Part shown: piece after piece, positions 48,549 to 61,900 of the stretch
Numbering within the stretch: the stretch's first letter is position 1
How the letters are laid out: each line of letters begins with the position of its first letter
From: Balanoglossus misakiensis
Taxonomy: Eukaryota > Hemichordata
Assembly (NCBI GenBank): GCA_040954595.2
Contig: CM082581.2
Coordinates: 11,904,001 to 11,968,000, forward strand
DNA: 64,000 nt
Direction: 5' to 3'
Made by a program: the position numbers and the translations under genes
The notes under the pieces: generated by a model
Seen by the model: only the letters and a program-made list of their open reading frames with translations
Told to the model about the DNA's origin: nothing
Databases searched by the model: none

Positions 48549-51500
48549 TCAGAAGTTAATGACCCCAAACAGTGTGGGCACCATCCGAAGACCATCTAGT
48601 TGAGTTTGTAGAGAAGCACCATAAGCTTTGAGATTGTCCACGTCACATTCATATTTTGTAACTTTTTCCTGCGAAGTAAATAAAATGTACAGAAGATGTA
48701 AGGCCTGTTCTGGCACAGTTAGGCCCTACATGTAGCATGACCATCATCTGAAGTTTTGATTGTGTTACACAAAACAATGTTCACAAGTGCTTACTGCAAT
48801 GAAAGCAACCCATGAAATAAGGGAAAATGCACGAACCTTATATTCATCTAATTGTTTGGTAAGAAACTCATGTTGATCATTTAAGGCTGATAAATTTCGT
48901 CTAAGTTCTCGAAGTTCCATTTCTCGAGCTGTGAACAAAGGAACAAAAAAGAATGCCCTGTTAAAAACCTTTTACTGCCTCCATTTTATATGGAATCTTC
49001 AGACTATATGGAAACACATAATATTGAACACCCCTTTCATGATCAAAACTTTCAATCAAACATTGCTAACCCTTAACTTACCTATATTTAGTTCTACAAA
49101 ATCGTTTTTAAATTTTTCTACGTCAACAGGTCCTGTGACTTGAGTACGTGGTGAGTACGCTCCGCTCGAATTGGGTGATGTGACAAGATCTCCTGGTGAG
49201 TCCATAGTACTATTATCATCCACTGTTGATTGATGTTGTTGGTTTTCAAGTTCTAATGTTTCTCTTTCAAATTCACCTACGACAAAGATGACACGTAAAT
49301 GTGAAAAGGCCAGTAGATAGAACTGTGGCTCTTGCAATGGTTTACAGTAACATTGATAATATTGTTACACCATGCAAAATACTTACATAATTTACCCGTG
49401 AGTGTTTGAAGATGCTGTCTTCCATACAAATGTTCTTTTTTATTGTGAAGTGAACTGAAATACTGATTGCAGGTTTTACAGTACAAATCATTCGGATCGT
49501 CATCCTGAAATGAGAGAGAGAGGGAAGAAAAAATTGTGAAGACTGGAGTATTTACCATGCCCGCTCTTCACAGTAAAACTTGAAAGGTCAGTGACCGGCA
49601 ATCTTATCTTAAAAATCAAGGATAAACATTGCAATCTTACCTCTAAAGCGCCTAAAATACTGGCCACTTCTTCAGAGTCTATACTGGAAGCATCACCTAG
49701 ACCCGTAATATCAAAAGCAAAAGAAAACAGATGATTTTGAATGACAGGTGTGTAGATATGAACAGTTGGCAATATGCAGAGAAATTTCACAAACTTTCAT
49801 ATCAACACGGGATAAATACTTACTGAGTTTCTTTGCAGCTTGTCTTTTTAAAAATGCTTGATACGCCTCAGTCTGTTGGTATGCTTTCAGTTCATCTATG
49901 TATCTCTTCTTGTCATTTTCTGCGTCTTCAACGTATTTCTGAAGCAACAAAGGTTATCCATACTACGGTAATAATAAATGTCTACATTTTTCAAGCTTCA
50001 TGTTGTGTTTTTATTAACATATCTTCTGTGGCCTTTATAGACTCTAACGGATTTGCTAATATTTTATAAGAGTCGAGATTTTACCTGTTTTTCATCGGCA
50101 GTCATGGAGGACCATTGACTACCTAACAATTTGGTTACATCCGTAAATGGCATCTCTGGATTGTCTTCTTTTATTTTACTTCTTTGTTCATTTAAATATA
50201 AAACATAACTGTGAAGAAGAGAGAACATAATGAGTCAGGCAATGTTACAGCAAACAGACTTTCCCCATTGGCCTCGCTTTGAGGTCAAATTCATGATGTC
50301 TGCATGATGATGCTATCAACAGTAAGACTAAATCCAATACTTACGCTGTTGTTGGTGCTTTTGGAGCGCCTGTGTCTTTGGTGTCTTTTTTCCTCTTCTT
50401 ACCCTTTGGCCACCCACCTTTCCTCTTCTGAAAAAACGAAATAACAGAGGACAGCTCAGGTTATTGCTGGTTTCTGATCAAATTTTGTGATAATCTCACA
50501 GGGTCTCATGGAGTTCGGAAAATGGTCTATCACAGTTTTGACCTACCTTTGGTTCAAGTTCATTTCCCTGAGTGGTAGTATTGACAGTTGGGTCCATGGA
50601 TGTGGTTGCGGTTGGCACAGTGGTGGTGCTACAGGTGGCATCCAGGTGATTATTAACCATATCAGTCTGCACTTCAAACAGGTGTGAACCCTGCGAACAG
50701 GTGCCAACAACACTGCTGTCGTTGACCAATAGCTGATGAGCTGCAAATAAGTATGAAATAAACTATATTATTTTTCAAATGTGCTAAAAATGACCTTGGG
50801 TTAGCCTTAAACTAACCCAGTTTGAAACTCCAATGTGATCTGTACAGTAAGTTATCAAGATTTACAACATACCTGTACTTTGTATCTGTAAATCTGTAGT
50901 GTCAGGGCCTCCAGCGACAGCAATATTATTTACCAGTGTCACTGTGTGAACACCATCGCTGTCACTGACTGATCTCACATTTCCCGCTGCAGCTGCTTCC
51001 ATGCTGTCGCTGACCTGCGTAGGTAACCTGTAAGTGACGACGTTGTTCATGCTGTCTGTCACAGCTAGGGATGTTGCAGTGTTGGTGACGCAGCCAGCTA
51101 CTGTGGTGTCTGGCAGGGTATCAGTGGAGGTACCCACCGTGTCTGCAGCAGTCATGCATACCATTCTGAAAAAACGAGAAACAAAATTACATTACTCTTC
51201 CTGTAGCTTATGTCATTGTTCATGCAAGTTCAACTCAAGGCCATGAAAAAATTACCTCAGAGGCTTCTCATGAATAATTCAAAACAGCCCGGAAGTATTG
51301 TGATTGCTGGCAACCATCATTTTTTCAAGGTATATGTACATGTATTGAAGATCAGCATAATACTATGTTAAAATAGTATGTACAATTAGTCCCTCCATGG
51401 TACAATCAAACTGTTTAAGTCCCTTGTGACATGATCCCATCTCCAAGGCTTGGGAACTTCTGGAGTACAGCCTTGATACGCAAAACCGAACCACGGTCGG

Positions 51501-51990
51501 TGTCAATGTGTGATGTATGATCCATCCCGGAAGTAATCGGCGAATCGTGTGTGGGGAGGGACGATGTCGTGTTTGCATTTACAAATGTACATATACGGAG
51601 AAATACGATCGAATCATCATGATAATACGGGAGAATACACAATGCTTCGACTCTGTACATTAAATTCATACGCCGTGTTACTATCATAATTCATGAAGCA
51701 ACATGTGACAGCTTTAAACTTCGATCACAGTACACGTACTTTCAGGACAAGATATGTACATACCTGGAGGGATCGGCAACGATCGAAGCAACATCGTGAT
51801 CGTGTACGGTCACAGGGACGTTATCGAGAAAAGTGGCGGTTGTGGCGGCGTCTAACTTTACAGTTTGGTAGTCCGTCTTGTCTGAGTCTGTCGTAAATGA
51901 CTCGAGACTGAAAGCACTACTCGGAATGTGATGCAGCACAATGGTTTTGCACGAAACTGGCATCGATACGTTTTCCAAATCATTCTCCAT
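48549..51990 (-). CDS. HMG20: HMG20 (HMG20A/B-like) with an extra U1-type zinc finger (538 aa, 11 exons)
   Basis: Minus-strand exons: 51990-51764, 51165-50873, 50740-50547, 50427-50345, 50208-50085, 49938-49824, 49696-49641, 49504-49387, 49276-49082, 48928-48837 and 48668-48549; phases agree throughout. HMG20 proteins are chromatin factors of the LSD1-CoREST complex. Residues 1-238 are Ser/Thr/Asp-rich without a known domain. A basic patch (GGWPKGKKRKK) leads into one HMG box (about 258-330: NEQRSKIKEDNPEMPF, LGSQWSSM, YQQTEAYQAF). Residues 373-395 form CKTC-x12-H-x5-H, the spacing of a U1/matrin-type zinc finger, encoded on its own exon. After a Ser/Pro-rich spacer, a coiled coil (469-538) matches the HMG20 dimerisation helix. 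Vertebrate HMG20A and B (347 and 317 aa) have no such finger and a much shorter N terminus. The exon 10 donor is weak (GTTCGT). Confidence 0.86.
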
Positions 51991-52989
51991 TTTGTTTTTC
52001 TTCTGTCCGACACACAGACGTGCCGGAAGAAGTGCCCTCTAACGATCGGTCAAATAATACCTTTGTTTTAGAATAGACAGGGGTTTTTCGTCCTCCCACG
52101 AGTTCAGTTAGAGTTCAAATAAGTAGGTTGCATTTAAAATATGACCAAATATTGACATTATAACGTCCAAACAACCAAATAATACCATAATAATGATGGT
52201 GGTCAAGCTAATTCAACTTCTGGGTCGGTCCAAGTAATAAATTATTTACATGCCGGAGTAAAAAATAGGATCACCATGACATTGTATAACAATTTTGGCC
52301 ATAAAGCTTACCAAGGACAAATTTCCATTTAGGAGTTTACTGCATCGGTGTAAAAATAGAAAACCCCCGACCTTGTTCGCATTATATTTATCTGAGTAAA
52401 GAATTTACAGGACAAGATATCCCAAGCAAATCAAGATAAGATCACATTTCTAAACAATATCAAGATCACCGTCAGTTTCACATCATGATCCGCCCGTTTG
52501 CCAGTACTACTAATTGCATTGAATATCGTGTCTGTGCCGTTGACGACACGAGCTCTATTCCTGTATTACTATGCAATTGCAAGTAGCTGTCTATAGAAAG
52601 ATATCCCATCAATTGGACATGCAATACGTTAGTTTTTTGCGAAATAAAACATATTGGATGTGATTGTTTTCAAGCGCCATGGACGCGACAAGTGCTCGGG
52701 TTGACACCCCCTGAGGAATAATGGTGTATATGTAGCGTGTGTACGCGTATGCTAGCTTCTTATTTATTGGATGAACGGTATCACGTGACAGTGACACCAG
52801 CCTAGGCAAAATCAAAACAAGCAGCAGGACAGTGCAGTGTGGCAGCTACAATTCAGCTAAGTGTGATACAAAAAGCGTTTATATCGTCCCCGTTGAGCTT
52901 TCTCCAGGACTCACGTTACCTCCGGCCCTTAATTTCTATCTTTCGGCATTTTGAGGCTCTATTGTCGACGTCAGTTGCAACACAAGGCC
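51991..52989. promoter_or_regulatory. Head-to-head promoter region of HMG20 and PDCD4
   Basis: About 1.0 kb separates the two start codons of the divergent genes. On the PDCD4 side a palindromic E-box TCACGTGA (52781-52788) and an inverted CCAAT box (ATTGG, about 52766) lie some 200 bases before the ATG. No TATA box is obvious for either gene, as expected of broadly expressed bidirectional promoters. Whether the promoter is shared or the genes have two separate ones cannot be told. Confidence 0.5.
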
Positions 52990-55900
52990 ATGGCAAGCGA
53001 GATAGAAGTTAGCTCAGCTGTAGCTGGGGAGCTGGAAAATGGCGAGGGCCAGTTGGTCAATAACAACAGTGACACTGTTGGAACGGGAGAGATGGAGCCA
53101 AGCGAACAAGGTGAGGTTAGTCGTGTCACGCGTAAAGCCAAAAGGAGAATTAAGCGCAGTCCAGGGAAGGAGATGCAGCAAGTTACCGTGGTTAATGGTA
53201 CAGTACAAGTCCCCAGGAGTTCCAAAAACATGAGAAAATCTCGCATGGGTAGAGGTCGAGGGCTGCCAAAGAAAGGTAAGGCTTGGCGTGCGTGTTGAGC
53301 AGTTATCGACCGACCATGCTTTGTTGACACTTTTTGAACACAAGGCTTCTCTGACACAAACTAGAATTTACACAGTTTTTGAAAGAGATTTGCTATCGAC
53401 ATAGTGTTTGCCTCGGAATATTTTAAAGTGCAAGTGAATGCATTCTCTAATTAGACAAATAAGAAGAGATTTTGTATCCGAGGAACATAAACATTTTGAT
53501 CGTCGATTTGTCCATTGTGAACAACCCTGGACATTTAAATTGTTTGAACCCTTTGAATATTAATCAAGTAGTGTTTAAGTTCAACAATTATTTCAGGTGG
53601 GAGTTTATACGCCATGGCGTGACGGTGAAGACGAATCCACTGTATAGTGACATTGTCCTTTGACTTTCATACGATACGACGTGTTACGGGACCATTAGCA
53701 CGTATTCAGGGGTCACATAGGTCCGCATGTTTGCATATAACGGGACAGGCGTGTGTTCACAATGATTCGCCATGAAAACATCCTTTGTTTACAATAATTA
53801 TGTATGCACCCGAAATAGCGGTAAGTCGGTGTTTCCCCCGATAATTGGGGACCCCGAAACTGCAGTCATCGCTAAAAGTGTACAAAACGTTGCATCATCC
53901 TGAAATTTATAAAAAAATGCGTGATCAAAAACTACAAACTGTCTGTGTCTGGGTCAATCTGCTTTTTGTAAACAAAACTCATAACCTTCAATTATTTGGT
54001 GTACTGTACTTTTGACGCAAGTTTACGTGGTTTCCTCTGTAAGATGTTTATTTTAGTGCAAACCCATTTCTGTTTGAAAGCAACACAGCTCCTTTCGTTT
54101 TCACTGATAATAATATTGTGCCATACTTTTGAACTTGTCCAGTCATGCATGTAGACTCTGATATCATAGTGATTGTAATAACATGAGGGAAATATCTCCA
54201 TGTTGCAGTTTTGGGGGTAAATAGGTTGCAATTCTCACTGATATGCAACTGAAAGATTTCTTTTTACATCATTTACGTAGTTTATAATATTAATTTAGAG
54301 GGTGAATACTTTGTTCCAAGGTCGTTCAATTATAGCCTTTGCCTTTCAAAGGCATCTCACAATCACATGACAGGAAGTCAACAACAACAAAAAGCGTGCC
54401 ATAAATATTTTGGGGCTTGTGGGGAAGATCCATCTTGCTGTGTCTACCTATTAGTATAAATGTCTTGAACACTCAAGAGAAAACATCCTATGCCATGGTG
54501 GTTTGCGAACGCCATTATCTATGGGAATATCAACATTTGGCCCTTGTAATTTCTGATAATTATGTATGTAGGACAAGTGAGTGGGTGAACAAAACTGGAC
54601 CCTGTCCTATTTTCTGTTGAGTAATTTATGAAGTTTTGTAAATGATTTACAACAAAGACATTCAGAAATTGCATTGAACTTTATCGTGGATGAGCATTGT
54701 GAGCCTGACCTGTTCTTGCCAGAAAACAGCGAATAATTACAAAAGCTAATTTACATGATGTATATCCCTAGACTAAAGGTATATTTATTGGGGACACAAT
54801 AAAGTACTTGTAGTGCGTTATGTAACTCAAGTCTGTGTTATGCAAAAATTGTAGTTCGAACTGAACATGTCTGGACATGTTTACTTTGTTTACAAACACA
54901 CAAATGTGGATGTAAAGCAATTTGTGTAAAAAGAGGGCATTGACCCCATAGTTTGTAAACAAGTTGCAATGCACATTTCGTATCATCAGTTGGCCATGAG
55001 AATCAGCAGGCATTAAATAATTAAATATTCTTAGGATATACTTATAGTGGTAGTGTTAAATAAGGGAAAACATTGAAGTGAAGCCTTGTGTGGTGTCTTC
55101 TCATGTTTTTTTTTTTTGTGTGCGACTCCATCATTTTAACAGATCCAAAAAAGAATCATAGATATAATTGTTATTTCCTTCCCTGTGAGTGAGTACAATA
55201 TGTGGAAAAGTTTAAGACTGATTTTAGTACATTGATTTTAGAGGCATGTACTACCTTAATCATGTTTCTGGAACACGAAATTTAGATTATGTACACATTG
55301 CCCTAAAAAACTTGACTTCATGGCTGATCACATGACTTGCCATGCTGTTAAGTATTTGGTTTCATGTCAGCCATGTTATAAGCAAGGTCAAATGCTCTTC
55401 AGCTGGATCCATAGCTGTACCACATGACTTCATGCGTTCCAAATTTTGCTGGGCCCATCTTTGTGGCTGGACATAAACCCCCAAGTCTTTTCCAGAGAAA
55501 AATGTGTTCACATGTATTTGTTTGTTATCTAGGTCATCATTGACTTCAAAACTGCCTGGTATGAACTCGGATCATAAAACTTTTTTCCCCTTCAAAAGTA
55601 CAACAAAAACCCATTCATGCTGGCTGAGCACCCTGTGTCGACATGACCTGTTGTTGACACAAAGGACAGGCAGAAATGTATTGAATGGGGGTAAATATAT
55701 GTTCTTGCCAACAAGATGATAATAGCAGAAGTGCAGGTAGATCTTTAGTGGCCGTGAGTACCAGGCATGGATACAGCTCATAGTTTCTTTGTTGTCAACA
55801 CAAACATGTGCCCACAATTCTAAATTTTAATAAATCGAGATAAGTATTTCCAACCAAAGAAATATAGCTCGAACTTGATTTGTTATGGACTGGTACTTAA

Positions 55901-58900
55901 CGGATCAAAACCTGGGATGCTCTTGCTTCTGGATTTGCCAGGTGCCTTGCATTTTCCATGTGACTTCATCAAACATTACAAAATCCTGAACCCCAGGCAA
56001 GAAATTATATTTCAATAAACCTGCATTTATTACTAACAGATGTTTGGTCTTGTTGCAACGTGCAGTGTAATTTGGTATGCTTAATATCATTCTGTAATTA
56101 TGGCCTGATATGCCAAACCGACTGTTATAACCCCTGTACTCTGATGCCGTAGGTGGTGATCCATAACATTAGAACTAAATGGTTGCCTTGAAATTGTTGG
56201 AAAGAGATTTTATGGCTATGGAAATGACACATTTACATACAGAGAAATGCTAGTCACCCATTCAGCCCATCCATTGACCGTGTTTGCATATGCAATATAC
56301 CAAAGTTGAATTTTAATGCCACCATCTGTCACAACCCCAGGCACTGCCAAAATGAAAAAAAAATTCAATCCTTTGTAAATAAAATTGAGAGCCTAGCAGT
56401 TTTTGTTATTTATGTAACTGAATGAAATAACGTGGTACTGCCACGTGGTCAACTGCTTAGTTGGTTAGGTTCTTTGATGCTCAAGTTGAAGGGTTAAAAA
56501 GATCAATCGTACACCATACCTACCTGGCAATGGGATAACTTGATTAGATCAGAAGTTAGTTATCAATGAAAGTAAAAGACAAAGCATTTTTTTTGCATAA
56601 ACAAAAATAAACTGGAAGTATGCAGTTATTATGACCTTTGTTTGTTTCCTTGTCTATAAAAGTGGCTAGCGTTCTAGAGCACTAATTTTGATGTTCAGAT
56701 TCGAGACTGACGACTAACAAGATGATAAAATTCTCCACATTCAAATCACAATGAATTGAATTTGCATACCTATCATGGCATGCATCAGTGATATATGTCC
56801 TTGTCTGCCTACTTGAACCTCATTTGCATCCATACAGATCATGATGTCAAAAAGAGCATGGGGTGTTTTCAAGCCATGTGGGTGTCTTTGAGTGTATCGC
56901 CATTGTGTACATCAAATCAAACTCAGTCCAAGATGCGGAAGTTGCTCTGTTTTTGAAAGAATTACAAACTCTTACACATGTCTCTTACAGTCTTACATGT
57001 AGATTTGACATGTTTTATGGTACATATTTTGTAACTGAAATATAGCCCTTGGGTACATGTGAGGGGCACATGGGTACACAGTGGCGCCCAGACATTGCCT
57101 ACAGGTCTTCCAATGCACCCTGGGATTATGCCTTAAACACATAAAATTTGGTTATTGGATACCACCCAAGGATGCCCAGTAAGGGGCAAATTGGCCTTTC
57201 TCATGACATACTGGTTGCAAAATCCAAAATACAGTGAACTCTAAAACACTTGTCAAATGTTTTATTGCTGGAATTCAAAAGTTTGGTTTGCTATCTTGGC
57301 ATTTGAGTGCTTCTCTGTACGATGTGTGTTGCCAGAAATCAGTCTGTTGTGTATAGTTTATGTAACATTTTACGAGCTGAAATGATAGTTTTTATTACCA
57401 CTGCTTGATTTACAGGAGGACTGATGGCTCCCAGCTCCAGTAAAAATAATTAACATGCATGCTGTTGCAGTTGAAAAATCACACCATTTTATTGTGTTCT
57501 AATTATAAATGATACCTACTTAGAAGATTAAACACTGCTGTTTTGGTGGAAATTAATAAGTGCCTGAGCAAAGATTTATTTGGCAATTTAGTTGAAAAAA
57601 TTATAGTTTTGGAACCTACTTAGCAGATGGTGTAAAGTGAATTGTAAAATTAAAAAGAATTGAATTGTTTATTGATGTCGCAAAAGTATGAAACATGAAA
57701 AAGAGCTGGTGAATGTGGGTGTTATTTTAGGTCATCAATGATGATTGAAAGCCTGAAGGAGGTCAGCATATATCACATGACCTCATTACATGTAATATTC
57801 TGATCCCCACATGATGTTTATCAAAAAAATTCACTTAAAAATTATTTAATATAAATTACATGTACTAGGTGATATGTAGAATTGTGTGTTCGTGTGTGTG
57901 TGTGTGAAATCTCACATGTAGGAATGAGTTCACTGGTGACAACGACCGTGATACCACAGCAGATTAAATTTAGGTGACAACAGAGATTCTGTGATGACTC
58001 ATCTGGAACACTTGGTGCAAATGGCGTCTGTTGCATGTGTGTATTAGCTTGCCAATGACTGATAGTGATAAATGTCCGAGTAAGACGCGTGTGTTTCTCG
58101 TTTGTTGTGATTTCAGGTGGAGCAGGTGGAAAAGGAACGTGGGGAGCACCGGGCTCAGAGCTTTACGAGGAACCAGAATGCAATGATGAATTTGATCCAA
58201 ATTATGATTCTGATACTCAGGTTGGTATTGTATGTGATGTTGGCATGTATTCATGTGGGTGTGATATGTACATTATGTTTATTGCAAGCGTGTTGAAAGA
58301 GTTTGTTTACATCCTGACCTACTTTTGCAGTAATTTCTCAACAACATATGCATGCTTGTGTTTAATATCTGCAGACTGTGCTATTGGAGTTCAGTATAAT
58401 ATATACCAATGTCCTGTGGGGGTAATAAAAATAATGGAACCGCTAAACATTGCAAAACTGTGGGAAATAAATGATGAATTACCAGCTGTAGTCTCCCTAA
58501 ACAATATGCAAAAAAACTATCCATGGCCTCACACATGCAATTGTCATTTCACCATGACCCTTTCAAATACTTGAATGTGTGCATATGTTGTTGGATTGCT
58601 GTATTGCAAGGTTTGATTCTACTGTGCAGGAATTGGGCTTAACAAACAATATGAGTATCATTTCAATATGGTGACCTTTAGTGAACTCAGTCATCCTTTT
58701 ACTGCAATGAATTTTTGAGTTGCTTCCTGCCATAACCTTGATTTCAGTCAAGGTTGCAGTGTAAACACTAAAAGTACATGAAGGCCGTTTGAAATTTTGA
58801 TGGGTTTTTATGCAGACTTTTCTAGGTTGGAAATTTATTTTTACGAGCAGAGCAGGCCTCGTTGCTGTTTCATTGTCCAATTGCAAATCCGTTTAGAAAG

Positions 58901-61900
58901 TCCAGGGCTTTTGGTGATAAAAATATATTGTAATTTATTACCTAGAACACACACACACACACACACACAGTATACACTGAAAATGATTTTCTAGGGCAAG
59001 AAAAGACCACTCAATTGATTTTAAAGAAAAGTTCACCATTCATGTAACTTACACTTTAAAAAACAACAACCACAATATGCATGACCCAAGTGACCTCAAA
59101 TTATACAAAGATGGAAGGCGTGTAATAACAGGGCTGTTCACAGAATATGACCTTGAACTCGAGGCTCTGCACACGAAGTGCATTAAACTTGCCCATGGCT
59201 TTTCTAATCTTATGCACAGAGCTATCTTCTATACATGGCCATTCACTCATTCATTCTCTGTTTTCTCTTCAGAAACGAAATAACTACTTCACTAGTGTAG
59301 AACCTGAACTTACTGAAGAGCAATTTTTTCATTTTGTTGAACCTATTATTCAAGAGTACTTTGAACATGGTGACACAGCGGAAGTGGCGGTGAGTTTTTC
59401 ATTTTAATTAACTTTGTTTAAAATCTGTACTTTCATTTTTTGACCTCTGATCATATCAAAGAGAGCATTTAGCACATTACGACTGTATCGAATATGACAA
59501 CAATTTACAGGAGTTTGGGTTCAAATCAAACAAGTTCACTCTATAAGACTCTTGACTTTGAAAAAAACTATTGAAAGGCAACAGTTCCTGCAGTGTGTGA
59601 ATGATCTCAAGGGATTTCTCGTTTATGTAGCATATGTCATAGCTCGCACTTGATGAGATGCGCTTTAAGAGATAATTTTTCCTCGGTAATCAGTGCTATT
59701 GTGTTCTCCACAAGAAGTGAAAGTATCACTTTGCCTGAGGTGTATTCTGAGAAAAGATAACCTGGTGAGAGATTTTCCTTGGAAGTGATAATCTCTTGAG
59801 AGATTTTTCACGGAAGTGATAATCTGTTGAGAGATTTTTCTTGGAAGTCATGCATCAATTTCATGGTCAATATATAACCTTTCTGTTCATCAGGAGTGTC
59901 TTGAGGAGGTGAACATTACAGACAAGAAACATGAGGTACCCAAACTGGCACTTACAATAGCACTAGAGAAGAAGGCAACACATAGAGAGATGACCTCTGT
60001 CTTGATCTCCGATCTGTACGGGCAGAAAGTAGTCAACGAGCAAGAAATAGCTAAAGCCTTCGATAATGTACTCCAAGATCTCGGGGATCTGTCTTTAGAT
60101 ACACCTGATGCTCCAGAGGTAAGTTGGATGATAATTTAAAATGCGAAGAGTGGATGTACCAAGTCTTTTTTGTGTGTCAAGATGACCAACAGAATAAGAC
60201 AGTATTGCTAAAGCACATGGGTTCTATATGGAACCCATACTGAAATGCCCTAAGGTGTGTTCATTGATGAAGAATGTGATGATCTGTATGGTGTGACGTG
60301 ACTGCTTTATGTAACTTGGCATTAAAGCCTGGCTTACATAAACTCACTCAAATCTGCCCAGTGTATGTATATGTACCAAGCCTGGCTACAAATACTCAAT
60401 TGAGTTGAATATTTGGCCTCAACTTTCATGCAATTGACCATTTTCTGTATGGTCTTTCAGGTTGTTGGACAGTTCATGGCGAGAGCAGTTGCCGATGATT
60501 GCCTGCCTCCCAAGTACATCCAGTCTTACAAAGGGAATGTGGATACAGATCATGCCAAGTAAGTCAAATCATCAAGTTTTCAAATTTATCTGCCGCAAGA
60601 GCGAGAGAGAGACCGACAGAGGAAGAGAGAGAGGGGGGAGAACACTTGTTTTTCTTTGCATGCTTACAAGCCTTCCATGTTCCATGTTTTAAGCTTACAA
60701 AACAACTGCGTAATAGTACATCTACAAAGCTAACCACACAACTTCAGAAGTTCAATTTATTTCTCAATCGCATTAAGTGATGTAGTGTCCCCACTACACA
60801 ATGCACTAATCTGCTCCCATCTAACAACTATGTGAAATTCTCTCTCAGGGAATTCTCATCTAGCTTCAAACTAATAGAGTTGTTGCTGATAAACAGAACC
60901 ATTTATTTGTCTCTGAGTTTTGCAAGGCGTGCACTGAATATTACAGAGATTTTCAACCAGGCTGATTAGAGAAATACAAACTCCATTTTGTATACTTTGA
61001 CCCTTTATTTGTGTAGGTCAGCCCTGGACAAGGCAAATACATTACTGAACATGAAGCATGGTCTGGTCCGACTCGACAATGTCTGGGGTGTGGGAGGTGG
61101 TCGAAGGCCTGTCAAACACCTTATCAAGAAGGTGAGTGAGAGGATAGTCACATGGTGATAATACATCATATACTGATGGATCATCTGTTTGTGAAGATGC
61201 TAAAAATTGTGTCAATAACTTAACTGTTAGTTTAAAAATTCTACAAAAAAGGAGTTCCATTTAAATGGAAGTTGACTGTTTGCTAATAGTTGTATTCCTC
61301 CTTTGCAGATGGTACTTCTCCTGAAGGAGTATCTTTCCTCAGGGGACATCGATGAAGCAGCACGTTGTCTGACAGATTTAGAAGTACCTCATTTCCACCA
61401 TGAATTGGTCTATGAGGTGAGTGTAAACACTGTCTTTCTCTTGCGTTCATTTGAAGTCATTTTTTTCATCCAGTGTAGTAACTGTCGTTCTTGGAATGAT
61501 ATATTACTCAAACAGTAAAACCCAATGGATGGAACATTCTCTCTGAAGACTTCTTTTCATTTTGCAATCTTCATTTCAACTGAACCTTACTCTCTCATTA
61601 AAATGATGAAACTTAACCCATTCTCATCGACAGGCTATCGTCATGGTGATAGAAGATACGGGTGAAAGGGCAGCAACAATGGTGGCCAGACTTCTGAAAT
61701 CACTGTATAATAGCACCATTATTACTTGGGATCAACTGGCACGGGTCAGTAGCCATATTTTCTCCTGTGTACCTTCCCTTTGAGTTGCTTTGTCTCATGG
61801 ATGTGAAGCATCTCTATATTTGATTATGAGAGTTGCGTCAAATAGAAAGATGTTTGCAGTTTCAGTGTTCGTCAAAACCTAATGGACGGGTTTAGAACAG

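Noticed and set aside
50797-50819. Perfect 8-bp stem hairpin in HMG20 intron 2 (and a similar one at 60217-60238 in PDCD4)
   Set aside because: Too short to be a miRNA precursor and expected by chance in 64 kb.
59766-59850. CRISPR-like array
   Set aside because: Three directly abutting 31-bp units with no spacers in an animal intron: a minisatellite.
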